This document shows, one piece after another, positions 1-12,000 of a DNA stretch of 64,000 bases. How positions within the stretch are numbered: position 1 is the first letter of the stretch; every line of letters begins with the position of its first letter. Origin of the DNA: Echinococcus granulosus (Eukaryota; Platyhelminthes; Cestoda; Cyclophyllidea; Taeniidae); assembly GCF_000524195.1 (NCBI RefSeq), contig NW_020170428.1:214722-278721 (forward strand), in the 5' to 3' direction. The notes beneath the pieces were generated by a model. The model did no database searches. It saw nothing but the letters and a program-made list of their open reading frames with translations, and was not told where the DNA came from. Both the position numbers and the translations under genes were made by a program.

Positions 1-167
1 ATCATTGACGTTGAGGTCAGGTATCCCCTCAGTTGCGCGCTAATTTGGTGACTGGCACGGTTGGCTCGTGGGTGTTTCTTTACTGCACCGACTACGTTGT
101 AATGGCTGACGCGGGAGGTTGACCTGTGGGAGCGCCGGGGACGACGCTCAAAAGAGGAGGGAGGCTA

Positions 168-368
168 TGTAATACGATGGTGGTTTAGCCCTCGATATTG
201 GTGAGGCGCCACTTTTGTACTTTGAATTAGCCCCCTTGTACCTCGCTGGGTGGGCTGGCCTTTTGGGCCATGCCAATAGCCCAGACACCTTCTCCGTGCT
301 GAATATATATATTCTGCCCGAGTATTGTGTCTTCTTTCGTCTTCAGGGAGTCTCGGGACGCTACGACA
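168..368 (+). mobile_element. LTR-like repeat, copy 1 (TRIM-type family)
   Basis: A block of about 201 bp starting TGTAATACGATGG and ending near CTACGACA. It recurs at 1162-1361 and 28679-28874 in the same orientation, and as a 3' fragment near 32557. All full copies begin TGTA and end in CA, the usual LTR terminal signature, and carry a GAATATATATATTC core that could serve as a TATA box. By eye, copies 1 and 2 differ at roughly one position in ten. No reverse transcriptase or gag is seen nearby, so this is non-autonomous. The comparison with taeniid TRIM elements is inference. Confidence 0.7.
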
Positions 369-545
369 GAATAGGAGTAATGTTGTAATAACTTCATTTG
401 CAACTAAAATTAAAAAACATCGAATACAATGAAATAAAGTACACAAATAAAAGGAAATAAAGCGACATAAGCAGCCATCCCTCCTTTTTTGTGACCAAAA
501 TTCCCTTTCTGATTGTTTTGAACAGTGACTTAGTATTCACACATC

Positions 546-1088
546 TCACTGGCACTGCTTTTTCAAGGGTGATGTGTATGAGTGGGTCAGATCGTAGGTA
601 CCCATATTTGTATAGCCATTGACGTATCCACTGCAGATGGCATTATCCTCACTCCCATCTTTGCCCAATCCTTTCCCGGTTTCTGGGTCAAACCTTGCCC
701 TATGAATTCCGGTGTACAGTTTAACGTCACACAGCCTTTCGAGGCCTTCCTCACAGTCGACCTCGGTCGTATTGTTCAACTGAGGCCAACCGGCAGCAAT
801 TTTGGACTTTAATTCTTCGATCGCCGCCGTTTTACTGATTTTGTATGCACAAGAATAAGCATCAGAAAATGCGCCATTAATAAAGTCTAAAAAGCCCTCA
901 TAGTCGACATTCCTTTTCGAGTTTCCCGTGTGCTTACGAAATTGGATATCTACTTTGCTGTCATTGAAGCTTTCCGTGTAGATGTTGCAATCCATGCATA
1001 TCTTTCTAAGAGTCTTATCACTGCACATCGATGAACCCCTCTGGCAAAAATCGCAGAAGGCTAGAAAGGCGCATTGCAGGTCACCCAT
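546..1088 (-). CDS. TPPP / p25-alpha family protein, intronless
   Basis: A 180-residue open frame from ATG at 1088 to the stop at 546-548. It matches the p25-alpha domain of tubulin polymerization-promoting proteins. The N-terminal part contains KICMDCNI, then KVDIQF, and the C-terminal part reads KLYTGIHRARFD, GKGLGKDG and GYVNGYTNMGTYD, which correspond to the family's YTG-HKERFD, glycine-rich GXGXGXXG and GY-GTYD signatures. Family members bind tubulin and promote microtubule bundling. Length is normal for a short TPPP. The frame has no intron and no break, and it lies antisense between two 200 bp LTR-like direct repeats, so it may be a retrocopy or a captured gene. No AATAAA was seen downstream on its strand. 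The glycine motif ends in Ser where Arg is usual. An ordinary single-exon gene flanked by chance insertions is the alternative. Confidence 0.78.
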   Translation of the reverse strand: MGDLQCAFLAFCDFCQRGSSMCSDKTLRKICMDCNIYTESFNDSKVDIQFRKHTGNSKRNVDYEGFLDFINGAFSDAYSCAYKISKTAAIEELKSKIAAGWPQLNNTTEVDCEEGLERLCDVKLYTGIHRARFDPETGKGLGKDGSEDNAICSGYVNGYTNMGTYDLTHSYTSPLKKQCQ

Positions 1089-1161
1089 TGGAATCAAAAC
1101 CCCGTGGGATGGGTCACTACGTTGTCAAATGGATCAATACAAAAGTCAATAGGGCCACATG

Positions 1162-1361
1162 TGTAGTACGATGGTGGTTTATCCCTCGGTATTGGTGAGG
1201 CGCCACTTTTGGTACTTTTGAATTAGCCTTCTTGTACCTCACTGGGTGGGCTGACCTTCGGGCCATGCCAGTAGCCCAAACACTTGCTCTATGCTGAATA
1301 TATATTCTGCCGGAGTATTGCATCTTCTTTCGTCTTCAGGGAAGTCTTGGGACGCTATACA
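1162..1361 (+). mobile_element. LTR-like repeat, copy 2
   Basis: About 200 bp, direct repeat of the block at 168-368, starting TGTAGTACGATGG and ending GACGCTATACA. Together the two copies bracket 793 bp containing the TPPP frame. Bases outside the pair (GCTA before copy 1, TACA after copy 2) do not form a clean target duplication. No convincing primer-binding site or polypurine tract flanks either copy. The pair could therefore be one old composite element or two independent insertions. Confidence 0.7.
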
Positions 1362-1928
1362 TACATGTCCAGAATAACAATTACAAGTGTGTTGCGGATT
1401 TTCCCAAACGGAATTTAAAATGCTTGCTTTCACATATTTTCAGGTCTCTATTTAACCTATAAGAACCAACAACAATAAGTGAACTATTTGTTGGGTGTAG
1501 GCACAAGAGTTTTTTTAACTTTACAAAAATGTGTATTACAGATATTGGGAACTGGATTAGTGGCCCCCAAGAAAATCCCAAATACTCGAACTGTAAGTAA
1601 TGCACGGTTACTCATCATCTTACAATCCCTTTTTTAAAAAGGTTTTTAAGCTTTGAATCATCTCACAAAAAAAATTTTTAGAATATATTTGTCTTTGCCT
1701 TTAGTATCAAAAAACTCAAACTGATGAAATATAGAGTTGTGTAAGCAGATAAATTAATTTTATAGACGTAAATTACTGCAAAAATCTACACTATAGTACG
1801 TTTTCCTCTTTTTACTTTTTACCATTGCTGCCTACTAAAGGGCACTATTGTTTTACTATGTCATGTTCATATAAAAGTAACTGTTAGACCTCTTCTAAAT
1901 TAGCTTGTGATTTTTCGATTCCCAGATA
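1362..1928. other. AT-rich intergenic segment
   Basis: No coding frame, RNA gene or repeat could be supported. It ends with a good splice-acceptor-like TTCCCAG three bases before the ATG at 1929, so it may hold the 5' flank of the next gene. Confidence 0.5.
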
Positions 1929-2504
1929 ATGATTCACGTTGCTGCATGTGGAGAAATGCCATTTGTTTCTAAGGTTCAAAGACCTCGGTCTGCTAGAGTG
2001 AAGTCATTGGGTCAGTCACCTAATAAATCGTCTAAACTTCCCCAAAGGACGCGTGCCTCTGAGGGCTTTCGGGGCCAAGGATTCAAGCGTCCCAGACTTT
2101 CATCTGTCTATGCTGACGCCTGCGCGGATGTAAAGCCGAGGGAGAACCGTTTCCATGACGTATTTTTGCGTTTACGGCGGTCACTCCTTCTCTTTAGGAC
2201 AGAAAAACCTCTCTTTTATCATAATTCCCCCGGACGTTCAGCCTCAACTACTCAGTTGCAGAGGAAGACCTCACAAACGGTTAGAAGTGGTTATTCTCCG
2301 CAGTGCGGTTACTCTATTTGCGAGGCTTGTTGTCGAAAATGCGCTACCCTGGAGGCGATTTTAGAAGAGGATGTTGAAGATGAAGTCTTATCTACTGATA
2401 TGGAGCAAATAATCCAACCGAAGGTGTCCACCTGTTTGCGAGATCTACGTACCCGCTATTCGTCTGCTCTTCAAGCATCCTGCACGAAAATCCTGTCCAC
2501 ATGA
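1929..2504 (+). CDS. single-exon hypothetical protein, 191 aa
   Basis: An ATG-to-TGA frame preceded by an acceptor-like CCCAG three bases upstream and followed about 95 bases later by AATAAA. The protein is basic and Ser/Arg/Lys-rich for its first half (positions 15-60 look disordered). A cysteine cluster follows in the second half, with CGYSICEACCRKC at about residues 125-137, then an acidic EEDVEDE stretch. I do not recognise a family. The upstream acceptor may mark a trans-splice site or the last exon of a longer gene. The poly(A) signal and frame length make it likely to be real, but function is unknown. Confidence 0.5.
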   Translation: MIHVAACGEMPFVSKVQRPRSARVKSLGQSPNKSSKLPQRTRASEGFRGQGFKRPRLSSVYADACADVKPRENRFHDVFLRLRRSLLLFRTEKPLFYHNSPGRSASTTQLQRKTSQTVRSGYSPQCGYSICEACCRKCATLEAILEEDVEDEVLSTDMEQIIQPKVSTCLRDLRTRYSSALQASCTKILST

Positions 2505-2599
2505 TGCCTTCGTGAGCCCTCAGATTTTCCAACTCAGGCTTTGACTGCTTTTTTAAATGCATTTATTACTTTGTATACATTTAATGGTTTCAATGTGAT

Positions 2600-2605
2600 A
2601 ATAAA
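2600..2605 (+). terminator. poly(A) signal AATAAA
   Basis: Canonical hexamer 96 bases after the stop codon of the 191-residue frame, the position expected for 3' end formation of that transcript. Confidence 0.5.
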
Positions 2606-3962
2606 TTCTTATTCTACCAAATTCAATTTGCGGGGTTTATTTATTTTGTTTCAATTTTTGGCTCCCATTGACTTAAATTGGGGAAGGTGGTAGTGGCATG
2701 ATTTACTCGCATTTGATCACCTTTTGCCTAGCCTAGCTTTAACGAGGTTGGACTAATTCTGTGGGTGTGTTTCTCCGACCGAGGTATTAACCTTTTTCAG
2801 TGGGATTCCTACTTTCCACGCGCTTACATTTCCATAATTTATGCAACTGATTAGCTCATCTAATAGAACCCTACTAGGGGTTGAGGTGGTTTAATTTCGA
2901 TGGGTTCGCTGGGAAAATCGTCGTTTCTTATTTTTGGTTATAAGAAATAGCTTATTTGCAGAACAACGATTTTGCATTGGTATCGGCGCTGATTCCCTCC
3001 AGTCGATTGCCCCCAATAGATAGGAAGTAGAACGGTTAAAGTGCTACTGAAACTGACTGGTCCTATGGTACCTCCGATCTCACACTTGTCAACACACCTT
3101 TTGTTCGTGCCAACAAATGGCTCGAACACGTGCAGGATTGCAAATAAATTACCAAATCAGTTCGACCCACCCAGAACGCGAGACAAGGGTGTGCTCTGGT
3201 GTGGCACTTGAATTAAAACTTTTTTGCCTCAAAGGAGTTGCGTATTAAACTGGGGAATCGTAACACCTTAGGCCTGGTTACTGTAACCCCTTAAAGTAGT
3301 CATGCGATGACATAATCGGTTTGAGAGGGCTGGGGTTTGGGTGGAGGGGTAGGGATGGATTGACCGCTCAAATCAGACTCCTCCTCCGTTATCCTGCCTT
3401 CTCTTCCCTTTTTTTACCATGAATTCAAGACGCGGAGACCATGAAATTTAATTGCTTTTATCTGATTAATGGTCATGGCATGCCGACACTATCTCACATG
3501 ACTGTTACGTGACACGTGCCAGAGTAAAGCCGAGATCGTAGTGTCTAAAGATTTGAGGTCCAAATTTTCAATCTCTTTTCCCGTGGACACCCGATATCGC
3601 GACCTAATAATCGGGTTTTCAGCATTACTGGGTCAAGATTTTGACCTCCACTTCGCCCATAGGCATTGCTTCTTGACCCAGTCACTTAACGGGGCTAATG
3701 CTTTTTTTTGCCTCCTCCACGTGACAGTGTCACACCACCGGGTATTAATGCCACTGACCCCATTGTGTCCCCATACCTTTCCGCCGAGTAGCAGCCTTTA
3801 CCAGATCGCAAGATTCGTGAATTGTTTCTTACTAGGTGGATTTAAATAATAATTCCTTTTTTTAGGAAATTGGCGACAAGACAAAAGTGGGTGAGGCATG
3901 GACCGATGAGAAGAAGCAGCACGCAAAATCACGTGACCAGGTGTGTACTTCAAAGCTAATGG

Positions 3963-3979
3963 GAGAGAGAGAGAGAGAG
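3963..3979. repeat. GA microsatellite
   Basis: About eight uninterrupted GA units in intergenic DNA. Confidence 0.8.
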
Positions 3980-5689
3980 GTGATAGCGGGGCCCAGGCTT
4001 GGAGCTCACTCTCCTCTGATGGCATTTTTTTAAAATGCAAATTACAGCTCACGTGAAAGCAGTGTCAACACGACACCTCCTCTTCTCCTCTGCTGAATCA
4101 GCTTTCCAATGGCAGGACGAGGAAGGTGGAACGAATCGTGATCCAGTGAAGTGCCAACCGATTGATCGGAGCCCAGGTCAGTAATTGTAATAGGCTCTGC
4201 CTCGGTTTATTTATTTCTTCTAACCGATAAATAGTAAAGAAAAACAAAGAGGAATCTTCGATTTTCACAAGCTGTGTGCTGTTTCAAATCCACCCACATG
4301 TATGTTTCAGCACAGGTAGTTTTGTAAACAATGCAGCACTTGAAAGACCCATTCAACAGTGATTTATCGCGTTGTGGTAAGGACGGTTTTGTGAGCCAAA
4401 ATATTGTCGAAAATGATTCAATTCACTCGAGGGTGCGCAAAAAAAACTTTCCGCTGTTAAAATTTACTGTTTGAAGCAGTATGTATCCCCCTCTAGCCTC
4501 CCCGTTTTCCCACTCCACGTGAGAAAATTCATCGGTGACGCCGTTACCGATTACGTGGCTTTATGTGAAGGAGTTGACTCACTTTGACGGCTAATTTGAA
4601 TCGATTATTATTATTTGAGTTATTATTTAAGAGCGAAAATTTGGGAATTTTTAGGTAATTTTTTAATGGAAAAATGATTAGTTTGTGATATAAAAGGAGA
4701 CAAATTGTTAACATTAATGAATTATTTAATTCCTGCGCCTGAAGTTGTTTAACTAGTCAATTACTAATCGATTGATCATCATCCCGACTTTGTAACAGGG
4801 TTCCCCCTGCTCGTGGCTAGGCTGTTCTGGAAATTCCGTGCATCGATCGCGGCGATCGATGGGGCACCGTCGTTTTGTCATGGGACGCTGAGAAGTGATA
4901 AAGCCGATTGAGAAGTAATTTCATTTTTTCCCTTTTCTGCAACGAATTTTTGATACTTAAGAAAGAACTTTTTCAATCAAAATTGCGTTTTTTTGCGTGC
5001 CTCTCCCAGTTTTTGGAAATAAGCCCTTTGCCAACTTGATTTTTATTTTTTATTAAGTAGAAGGAATTGGTGAAAAAAACTTCCTTTTTACGGGTGCTAC
5101 GCCTCCATTAAACTCGTTTCTTGCATTTTGATGTGGAAAAGTTCTTCATTATCATGTAGCTGTACTTAAAACGCAAAATTGGAAGTAGGGGTGCATACTA
5201 CTCGTGGTAAGTAAGTAGCAGAAGTACATACCTTATGAGCAGATGATATGAAAATGCGCGATTATTTTTTTTGTTTTTACTGAAAATACTGTGATGTGTC
5301 CGTATGCAAAAGGTGAAGTGACACCTGCTTCTTTCAAATCGGTGAAGATCTGCGGCACCTCTAAGCAATGGTCGCATTCACAACAGCATCGGTGACAAGA
5401 AATTAAGGGAAGAATTTGGACTAAAAGTTGGTGATTTTTCAGATTTGGTGTATTTGAGGCCTACCTCAGAATGATCTAGTAATCGGCGTCGTTCGAACAT
5501 GGAAGGAAAAGGTCAAGTTGCATAAGTACCGTTCCAATGGAGTAGATGGAACTGATAAAACTAGTTTGTGAACGAAGCGTGAATTCCGGTAATTCGTTCC
5601 CGAAGGTTGAATTAACCTGATCAGGTGATAGCACGACCTAAATTGAAATGGCCAGGAATGAATTTAACACAGAAGCAGCGAAGGAAGAA

Positions 5690-5830
5690 GTGGAGAGCCC
5701 CTTCATCCATTTATTTATCCACCAGTTACGGCCCGATTGTTCCACCAATCTGGTCATCCATCCCATCGAATTCATCCATTTATCAACACCTTGTCTATCC
5801 CGTATTCATCCATTTATTTATCCCACCATT
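5690..5830. repeat. degenerate ATCCATTTA-type tandem array
   Basis: Repeated CATCCATTTATTTATCC and ATTCATCCATTTAT units with drift. The apparent open frames across it encode Ile-His-Pro repeats, as expected from translating the satellite. Confidence 0.6.
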
Positions 5831-8800
5831 CATCATTCAGCTCTCGCTTCATATTTGCTTAGAAATCCCTGTTTTTGTAGCTAGTTTATTTTCCCTCTCA
5901 CCGTGTTACTTTGTGCTCAACTCATTTTTCCAACCCTACTTAATGATTTGGCATATGCAAAAGACTTTTTCTCCCTTTTTTGCCTGACTTATTAATGCCA
6001 ATAGCCAAGCAACGGCGGCAGCTTCACCTCTTTTAAGTTGACTAAGATGTGTAGGATGCAATCACTATCCTCTCCACTTCTGCTACTCCAGATGGTCATA
6101 AAAACCCTGCCACTATATGGTAACATTCTAGAGAGAAGGCAGAACGTCAGTTTCACGCTCCCCTTTGCATGCATCACTTGTCAACTTTGTTTTCAAGGTG
6201 AAGTGACTGCAGAGATCCGCATAATTATGCAACATCTCCTCTCTGCAAAAGAGAAGGTAGCCACTAAACACCTTTGTTTCCTTTTTGCCATTGCTTCTTA
6301 CTTCTGTGGTTTATATCACATTCTAAAGGGCAAACATCCTCACACCTTTAGTTGGTCTTGTTGAAGGGGGGCCTTTATCCGACCCTTTGCCAATATGTGG
6401 CGTCTTCTGTAGACGGTGCTGTTTTTTTCTCACACGTTTAAGTTGATTATTCTTCGTCAAGGGAAAAACTTAAGATGAACGATTTCCTCTCCATTGAATC
6501 CTACGTACAGATAATTCGAGCAATTTCCTGAAGGTTAAGTGAGTTCCAAAATCTTTGGGGTGTCGAGAAGGTCAGTCGGGAATACCCTACCATAAGTGAA
6601 CCTTCTCAGCATGATTTTTGACAAACTGTCAAACTCTACGATACGCTCATCTTTGAGTGGTATTGATAACGCATCCTTTTCATAATACCTTGAATGAATT
6701 CCTGCGGCTACAGCTCCTCGACCCTGTCATAGTAGGCTCGGATGTCATGGACAAGCTCCACGAACAACCACAATAGTCCCTTTTTTACCGGACCTTCAAA
6801 TGCCACCTCTGGAGCTCTCATGCAACTTCAAGAGCCTTGAAGAGGAGAGGTTCCAAAGCCTTCCACACATTTTAAATGCCAGTCACTTGCTATGGAAACA
6901 TCTGCCCAAAAGCTAAGCTGATTTAAATACAACGCCTCAGAATTACATATTACCGTCTGAGCATCCGACTTCCCTCCTCGAATTCAGTCACTCGAACCAG
7001 ATAAATTCCTTCCATCATTGAAGCATCAAGCACTGCTGTCAAGTGCGTTCTGCCAGTGAAATATGGAAGCATTGGCCATGAGGATTGCAGAGCGTAGGCC
7101 AATATGGAAATGGTTTTCTTTTCAACCTACAAAATGGGAGAGAAGCCAGAGGCGTGGACATTAAGAGCAGAATATCATCCCTCGGTCGAGGGCGTCGCCT
7201 CCTGGAAGATTAGGAAATATTCGTGGTCCAGGCTAGCCCGCACGCCATGCTAACAAGCCTATTTACTTTTGACCTTCTGCAAACTTCCTTTTCGCCAAAC
7301 TCTAATCAACCCAAGACTGACATCTAATGAGTCCCAAATTCGCTACTTCAGCAGTGTTGCATTCTGTTCTGATTTCGCGAGTTGGCACAAGAGCTCCACA
7401 AACAATTAAGCTGGGTGGAGGTACTTAAAGAGTCAAAGGTGTGAAGCACTTTATGGCGGTTAGATTAACTCCAAATGAGTGTTGTATGCGAATAAACAGT
7501 TTGCACCATCGTATTCCACCTACCTTATAAGTGCCTTTCAATGCAACTCCCCTATGCTTCACTTAAAAATGATCAATTGACAACTCTGTGACTTGAAAAC
7601 AAAAGCATTGGCTTCACAGAGGGCGCCTAGCGATCCCCAACTAACGAGGACTTTTCCTCTTTTTTTCCTCCAAAAATTCCCTGATAATCATCCTCCTTCC
7701 CTTCGTAGGTGTCACTTTCAAATTGCTTAAATGTAGATGATATCCTCGCATGATTTATTCGCATCAATTGCACTGGAGGCGGCAAAGTACTAATTTACGG
7801 ATTCTCTGTGGAGACAGTGGAGCATTTCTAAGTGGATGATGCATTAGAAGTCGTTGGTATTCTGATAAGATGGGTTGTTGGTGTAAATCACAGCAGCTCT
7901 GTGCAACATTGTGACTGGCACACCTTGTGAACTGCTCAAATGATGCATGTCAAGCATTCTATTGCACAGGCAAATGAGGTCTGCTCTCTCGTCAATGCGG
8001 GGCAATGCTATCCAGGTGGCACGACCTTTTCTGTCGACAGCTGTTTAGGTCGCACGTTGGAGACATTTATCCTCGCCACCGGTTTCTTGTTTAAAACCCA
8101 AAGTTCACTTTTTTTGGACATATGAGAGGTATAAAGGAAAAAAATGCACATCAGTGGGGAACAATTAGTACGCGCCATGGTAATGGCTCTTTTTGCCCCC
8201 CCCCCCCGAAATTCTCCCAACTCCGGCAAGTAGTATGATCTGCCATAATATTTTGAGCCACTACGAGTTCAGCGAGGGCTCTGAGGGGCAAAAGTGGCAC
8301 AAATCACCAGAAAGGACCAGTTTTGGAAACGACTCCTAATGCTAATATAGCAGTGTTAGTAATCTAAGGAGAGGGTTGAAAAGATGCTTAGATTTGCTAA
8401 TGAGGTTATCAAACCAAAATTTAGGAAAAACTTGAAACAGAATTTAAAATAAACTGGCTGAAAAAGACAGAAGTGCCAAAAATATGGCAAGATAATCTGA
8501 ATTTATTCTCAGACCTCACAATGGCAAAAAATATTCAAGTTTGTAAGTGGTAATCCGTTTATTAGGCTCAGCACAATTAGGCAGAAAATTGATCCAATTC
8601 ATGCTTTGTCTCAAATACGACTGACTTTCAATGTTTAGTAATGCGTTTTAATAAAATAATCCTGGTGCTAATTGACTATTTGAATACGCTAGCAAGACAG
8701 AGAGCAATACAAAATATTAGGTTATATTAAGGTTACGAAATACGAGATTATATATTGTGCAAGCTTGGCTTCTTGAGTTGCAATGCAAATACGTTTAATT

Positions 8801-9045
8801 TCTAATTCAAGTAATTGCAAGATTTGGCCTGGTAATCTGCATTAGCCAATAATCTTGAAAGCACTTGATTTTTCTTTACTCAGTGCACTTTAACGAGAAC
8901 AAACTTCGACATGGAATTGTAGCTTCCACTAGGCCGTGTTTCATCACATTGATGCCACATATTTGTGCATATGCGGGGCATTTGATTGACTTGGTCGAAT
9001 GTCGAATTGGCTCTTCGTGCACCATATTTTTCCGTAGTATTGCTA

Positions 9046-12000
9046 ATGGCTAAATTTTCTACTCCCTCACCACCCCAGTCTCCCAAATTTGATGCAATTA
9101 GTGATATCCCTATTTTTGGAAGTGATGCGGAAGATGTTTGGGGTCTTGATGGTTTGTTCCAAATTGCCTGTTTATTTTGAACTAGTTTATAACAGTTGTT
9201 TTTTTTGAAGCTTCCTAGCAGTTGAATGCTCCACTCAACTATTCATTGCCTAATATATGGTCACTAATCTTGTGCTTTGTTCCAAAGCAACCCATATAAT
9301 TTCCCTTCTCAAAAAGTTTCGTCTTTCTGTTTAGATTCTAAGGAAAATGCCGAATTTTATCCACACTGCCTTACTGATGACGAGCTAGTTCGTGCTCTAA
9401 AGTTTGGGCATTTTTGGTCATTTTCTGTCTTTTAGCACTTACTTAGGATCCCCTTCTCATGAATGCAAGTTTGGGTTTCCGAAAAATTTCTCATTGCTTT
9501 GGTATTTATGTTGATTTTTCATAATTCACCATTAGGAGCGTAATGTCACAACTGAAGTTTTCTCCTGATGTAAAAGGTGAGTTAGTGTTCAGTGGTGTGC
9601 ATTATTTGCCAGACGCAAGATCAAACATTAGCGTTCTTCTACTGGATATTTGTGCTTCTTTTGAGTAAGACACTTCATTGTTATTATTTTATCTTAGAAA
9701 AATTGATCCTTTGTATGTACCTGATTTTCTTCGTCGGTTTCTGTACCTGATTAAAGGTGCACAAGCAATCATCACATCTACGGTTTGACATCGTTTACTT
9801 TATTCATCTTTCAGACTAATAATCTTATGTTACTCCACATTCGTCTTGACATTTTGACTATGTTTCTCAGGTTCACGGAGCAAGATCTCACCCTCTCTTT
9901 AAAGAACGTCCTAGAACTTGATCCATCCACCGCCAGCCCTCAGGAATACCTGATGGAATGGGTCTTTGACTTAGTGGTCTCTGATCCCTCTCTCTGCAAC
10001 TGCTACTCCATCCTTTGGCTCATCCTAATTCGTCATGGAGAACGTGTAAGTCGTTCTGCTCATATTTCCAACGTTTGCAGACCTCAAAAGGATGGTACAA
10101 GTATCTTCACGGAAAGGTGGTTCAAATCCACTCAGGAAAGCGGAGAATTGTCAAAGGCAGTCTAGATGGTATTCGAGCGCGCACGAATGTGGTGAATCCT
10201 GCGGGAGCAGTGGACAAATTGCGACTTTGGCATGTGTACTGGTCAGCTCTGGTAGTCACAACTCCGCTATGTGAAAAAATTCGAGTAATTTTGGGTGACT
10301 CCGAGGTAAGAGGTCTTCTATCTACTATCTAATTTGTAATTTGTGAAAGAAAGCTTATTTGATCATTTGCTTGGCTTTGTAATTGGTGAAACTTTAAGCC
10401 AACTGTTTTTAATGTGCACTTAACTTTGTGCCATCGCTTTCTTAAATGGCTATGATGACTGCAAGATTGCCGTAAGTAGCATCTATTTTAAATGGAGAAT
10501 TTATGAAGAGAAGGACAAATTTTTCTGCATGGAAAATGAATTTGTCCTTCATCACAACCCCCTGCCATGTTTATGCACCTGTGTTTCGGAATTGCACTTG
10601 TGTCTGCGAAGCTGCGGCACAAAGATAAGGAGCTGTCATGTCTACAGATTTTGCGGAGGTGTTGTGGTTTTCTCCCTCTCGTCTGTCCTCACTTCATCTT
10701 GGTTTACAAGACTAGAGTGGCTGTCAACAGTTGTCAGGTTGAGGCAATCGGAGTGGCTGACTAAACAACCCATTTAGGCGCAGTCTTTCTTTAAAGTACC
10801 AGCGAAGGCGGTCTAGTTCCTCGCTGAGGTCTAGTGGATGTTGTGCGTGTCATACATTTTATTGTCAACGTAAGGAAGAACTGCGTGGACCAGTGACAAA
10901 GCCGAATACCGCCAACAAGGAGGTAGAATCACGATGGCTTGCACAATTCCCAACTGTGACCGCTAACCAGCAGAAATGGAAGAAATTTTTGGCATTTTAG
11001 ATTGCGTGATTCAAGACATTTCCTGCTTTACAATCCGCAGGATTGAAACAAACTCTAACATCCATCCTCTTCTTTCGCTAGCATCCGACAGTCCCCAATC
11101 CTATCTCCAGATTTTCTTCCGCCATTTGGATCATTCGCAACCAATTCCTTGGAGTGAGTTTTGAAACCTCCACTGTTGTGAGGTAACTGATGATGCCTTT
11201 TTCTTTTCAGGATAATCCTCCTCCCGAGGAGTCCATTCGTCACGCCTTGGAGTCGATCCTAGCCCTGCAGGCGGTCTGGGGTGCTAGTGTGGAGGTTGTG
11301 CGTTCACTGTGGCTCTATTTCAGTCGGAAACTCGTAAGGTCCTCTCCGGCACCCTCATGCCTTGTCTATCCATAAAATTTCTTCTATCGGCTTCATCATT
11401 CCATTTTTCCTTTTTTTAAACGCAGGACTTAATGACTGATCTGCGATCAAAAGACTCCAAATCACGCGTGATGGAGTAGGACTTCCCTTTTTCCAAATGT
11501 CGAGTTTTCCCTGATTTTAGGCTCCATCCTTTTACTCTTTTCTGTGACGTCACCATCCAAGCCTTTCTTTCTTATCCAACAGATGTGTTGAATATGTAAG
11601 TGGGTGAAATGGTTTTAATTTTGAAATGGTGATTACGGTTTGTAGTGTCCGAGTTGCTTTACCATCGCTGGCATGTCAGGGCGTTGCGAACTACTTTGTG
11701 CTCATTGAATGCCTCTTGAGGGCAGTTTTGAGGTCCCCTCAGACTCATACAGTTGCCTCTGAGCTGGTAAGATCTTACAATATAATTTTCTTTTAATGTG
11801 TCTCCATTTCGATCGACGGGATGGTCTTTTTCTGGCCTGCATTTTGATTGGTTGGATGTGCTGTGGTTTTCGTTGCCTACTTATTTGTCAAGACGACTTA
11901 GTTAAAATTTCATGTGGAAATAAAATTGAAGTTTTTTTTTCTGAAGACGGGGCACGAAGCTTTCAATTTATCCAAGAAAGGATACCCAATGATGACAGTT

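Larger units (their letters stand above)
2606..9045. other. gene desert, 6.4 kb
   Basis: I see no supported gene. Open frames here are short and lack recognisable sequence. The stretch contains a GA dinucleotide run (3963-3979), an ATCCATTTA-rich segment (5690-5830) and a poly-C run near 8201. It may hold upstream exons or control regions of the plus-strand gene that starts at 9046, but no phase-compatible exon was found. Confidence 0.5.

Noticed and set aside
582..812. 76 aa plus-strand frame
   Set aside because: Antisense shadow of the TPPP coding sequence.
5625..5987. Open frames of 120 and 78 aa on the plus strand
   Set aside because: They translate a drifting ATCCATTTA tandem array (Ile-His-Pro repeats) and have no family resemblance or gene context.
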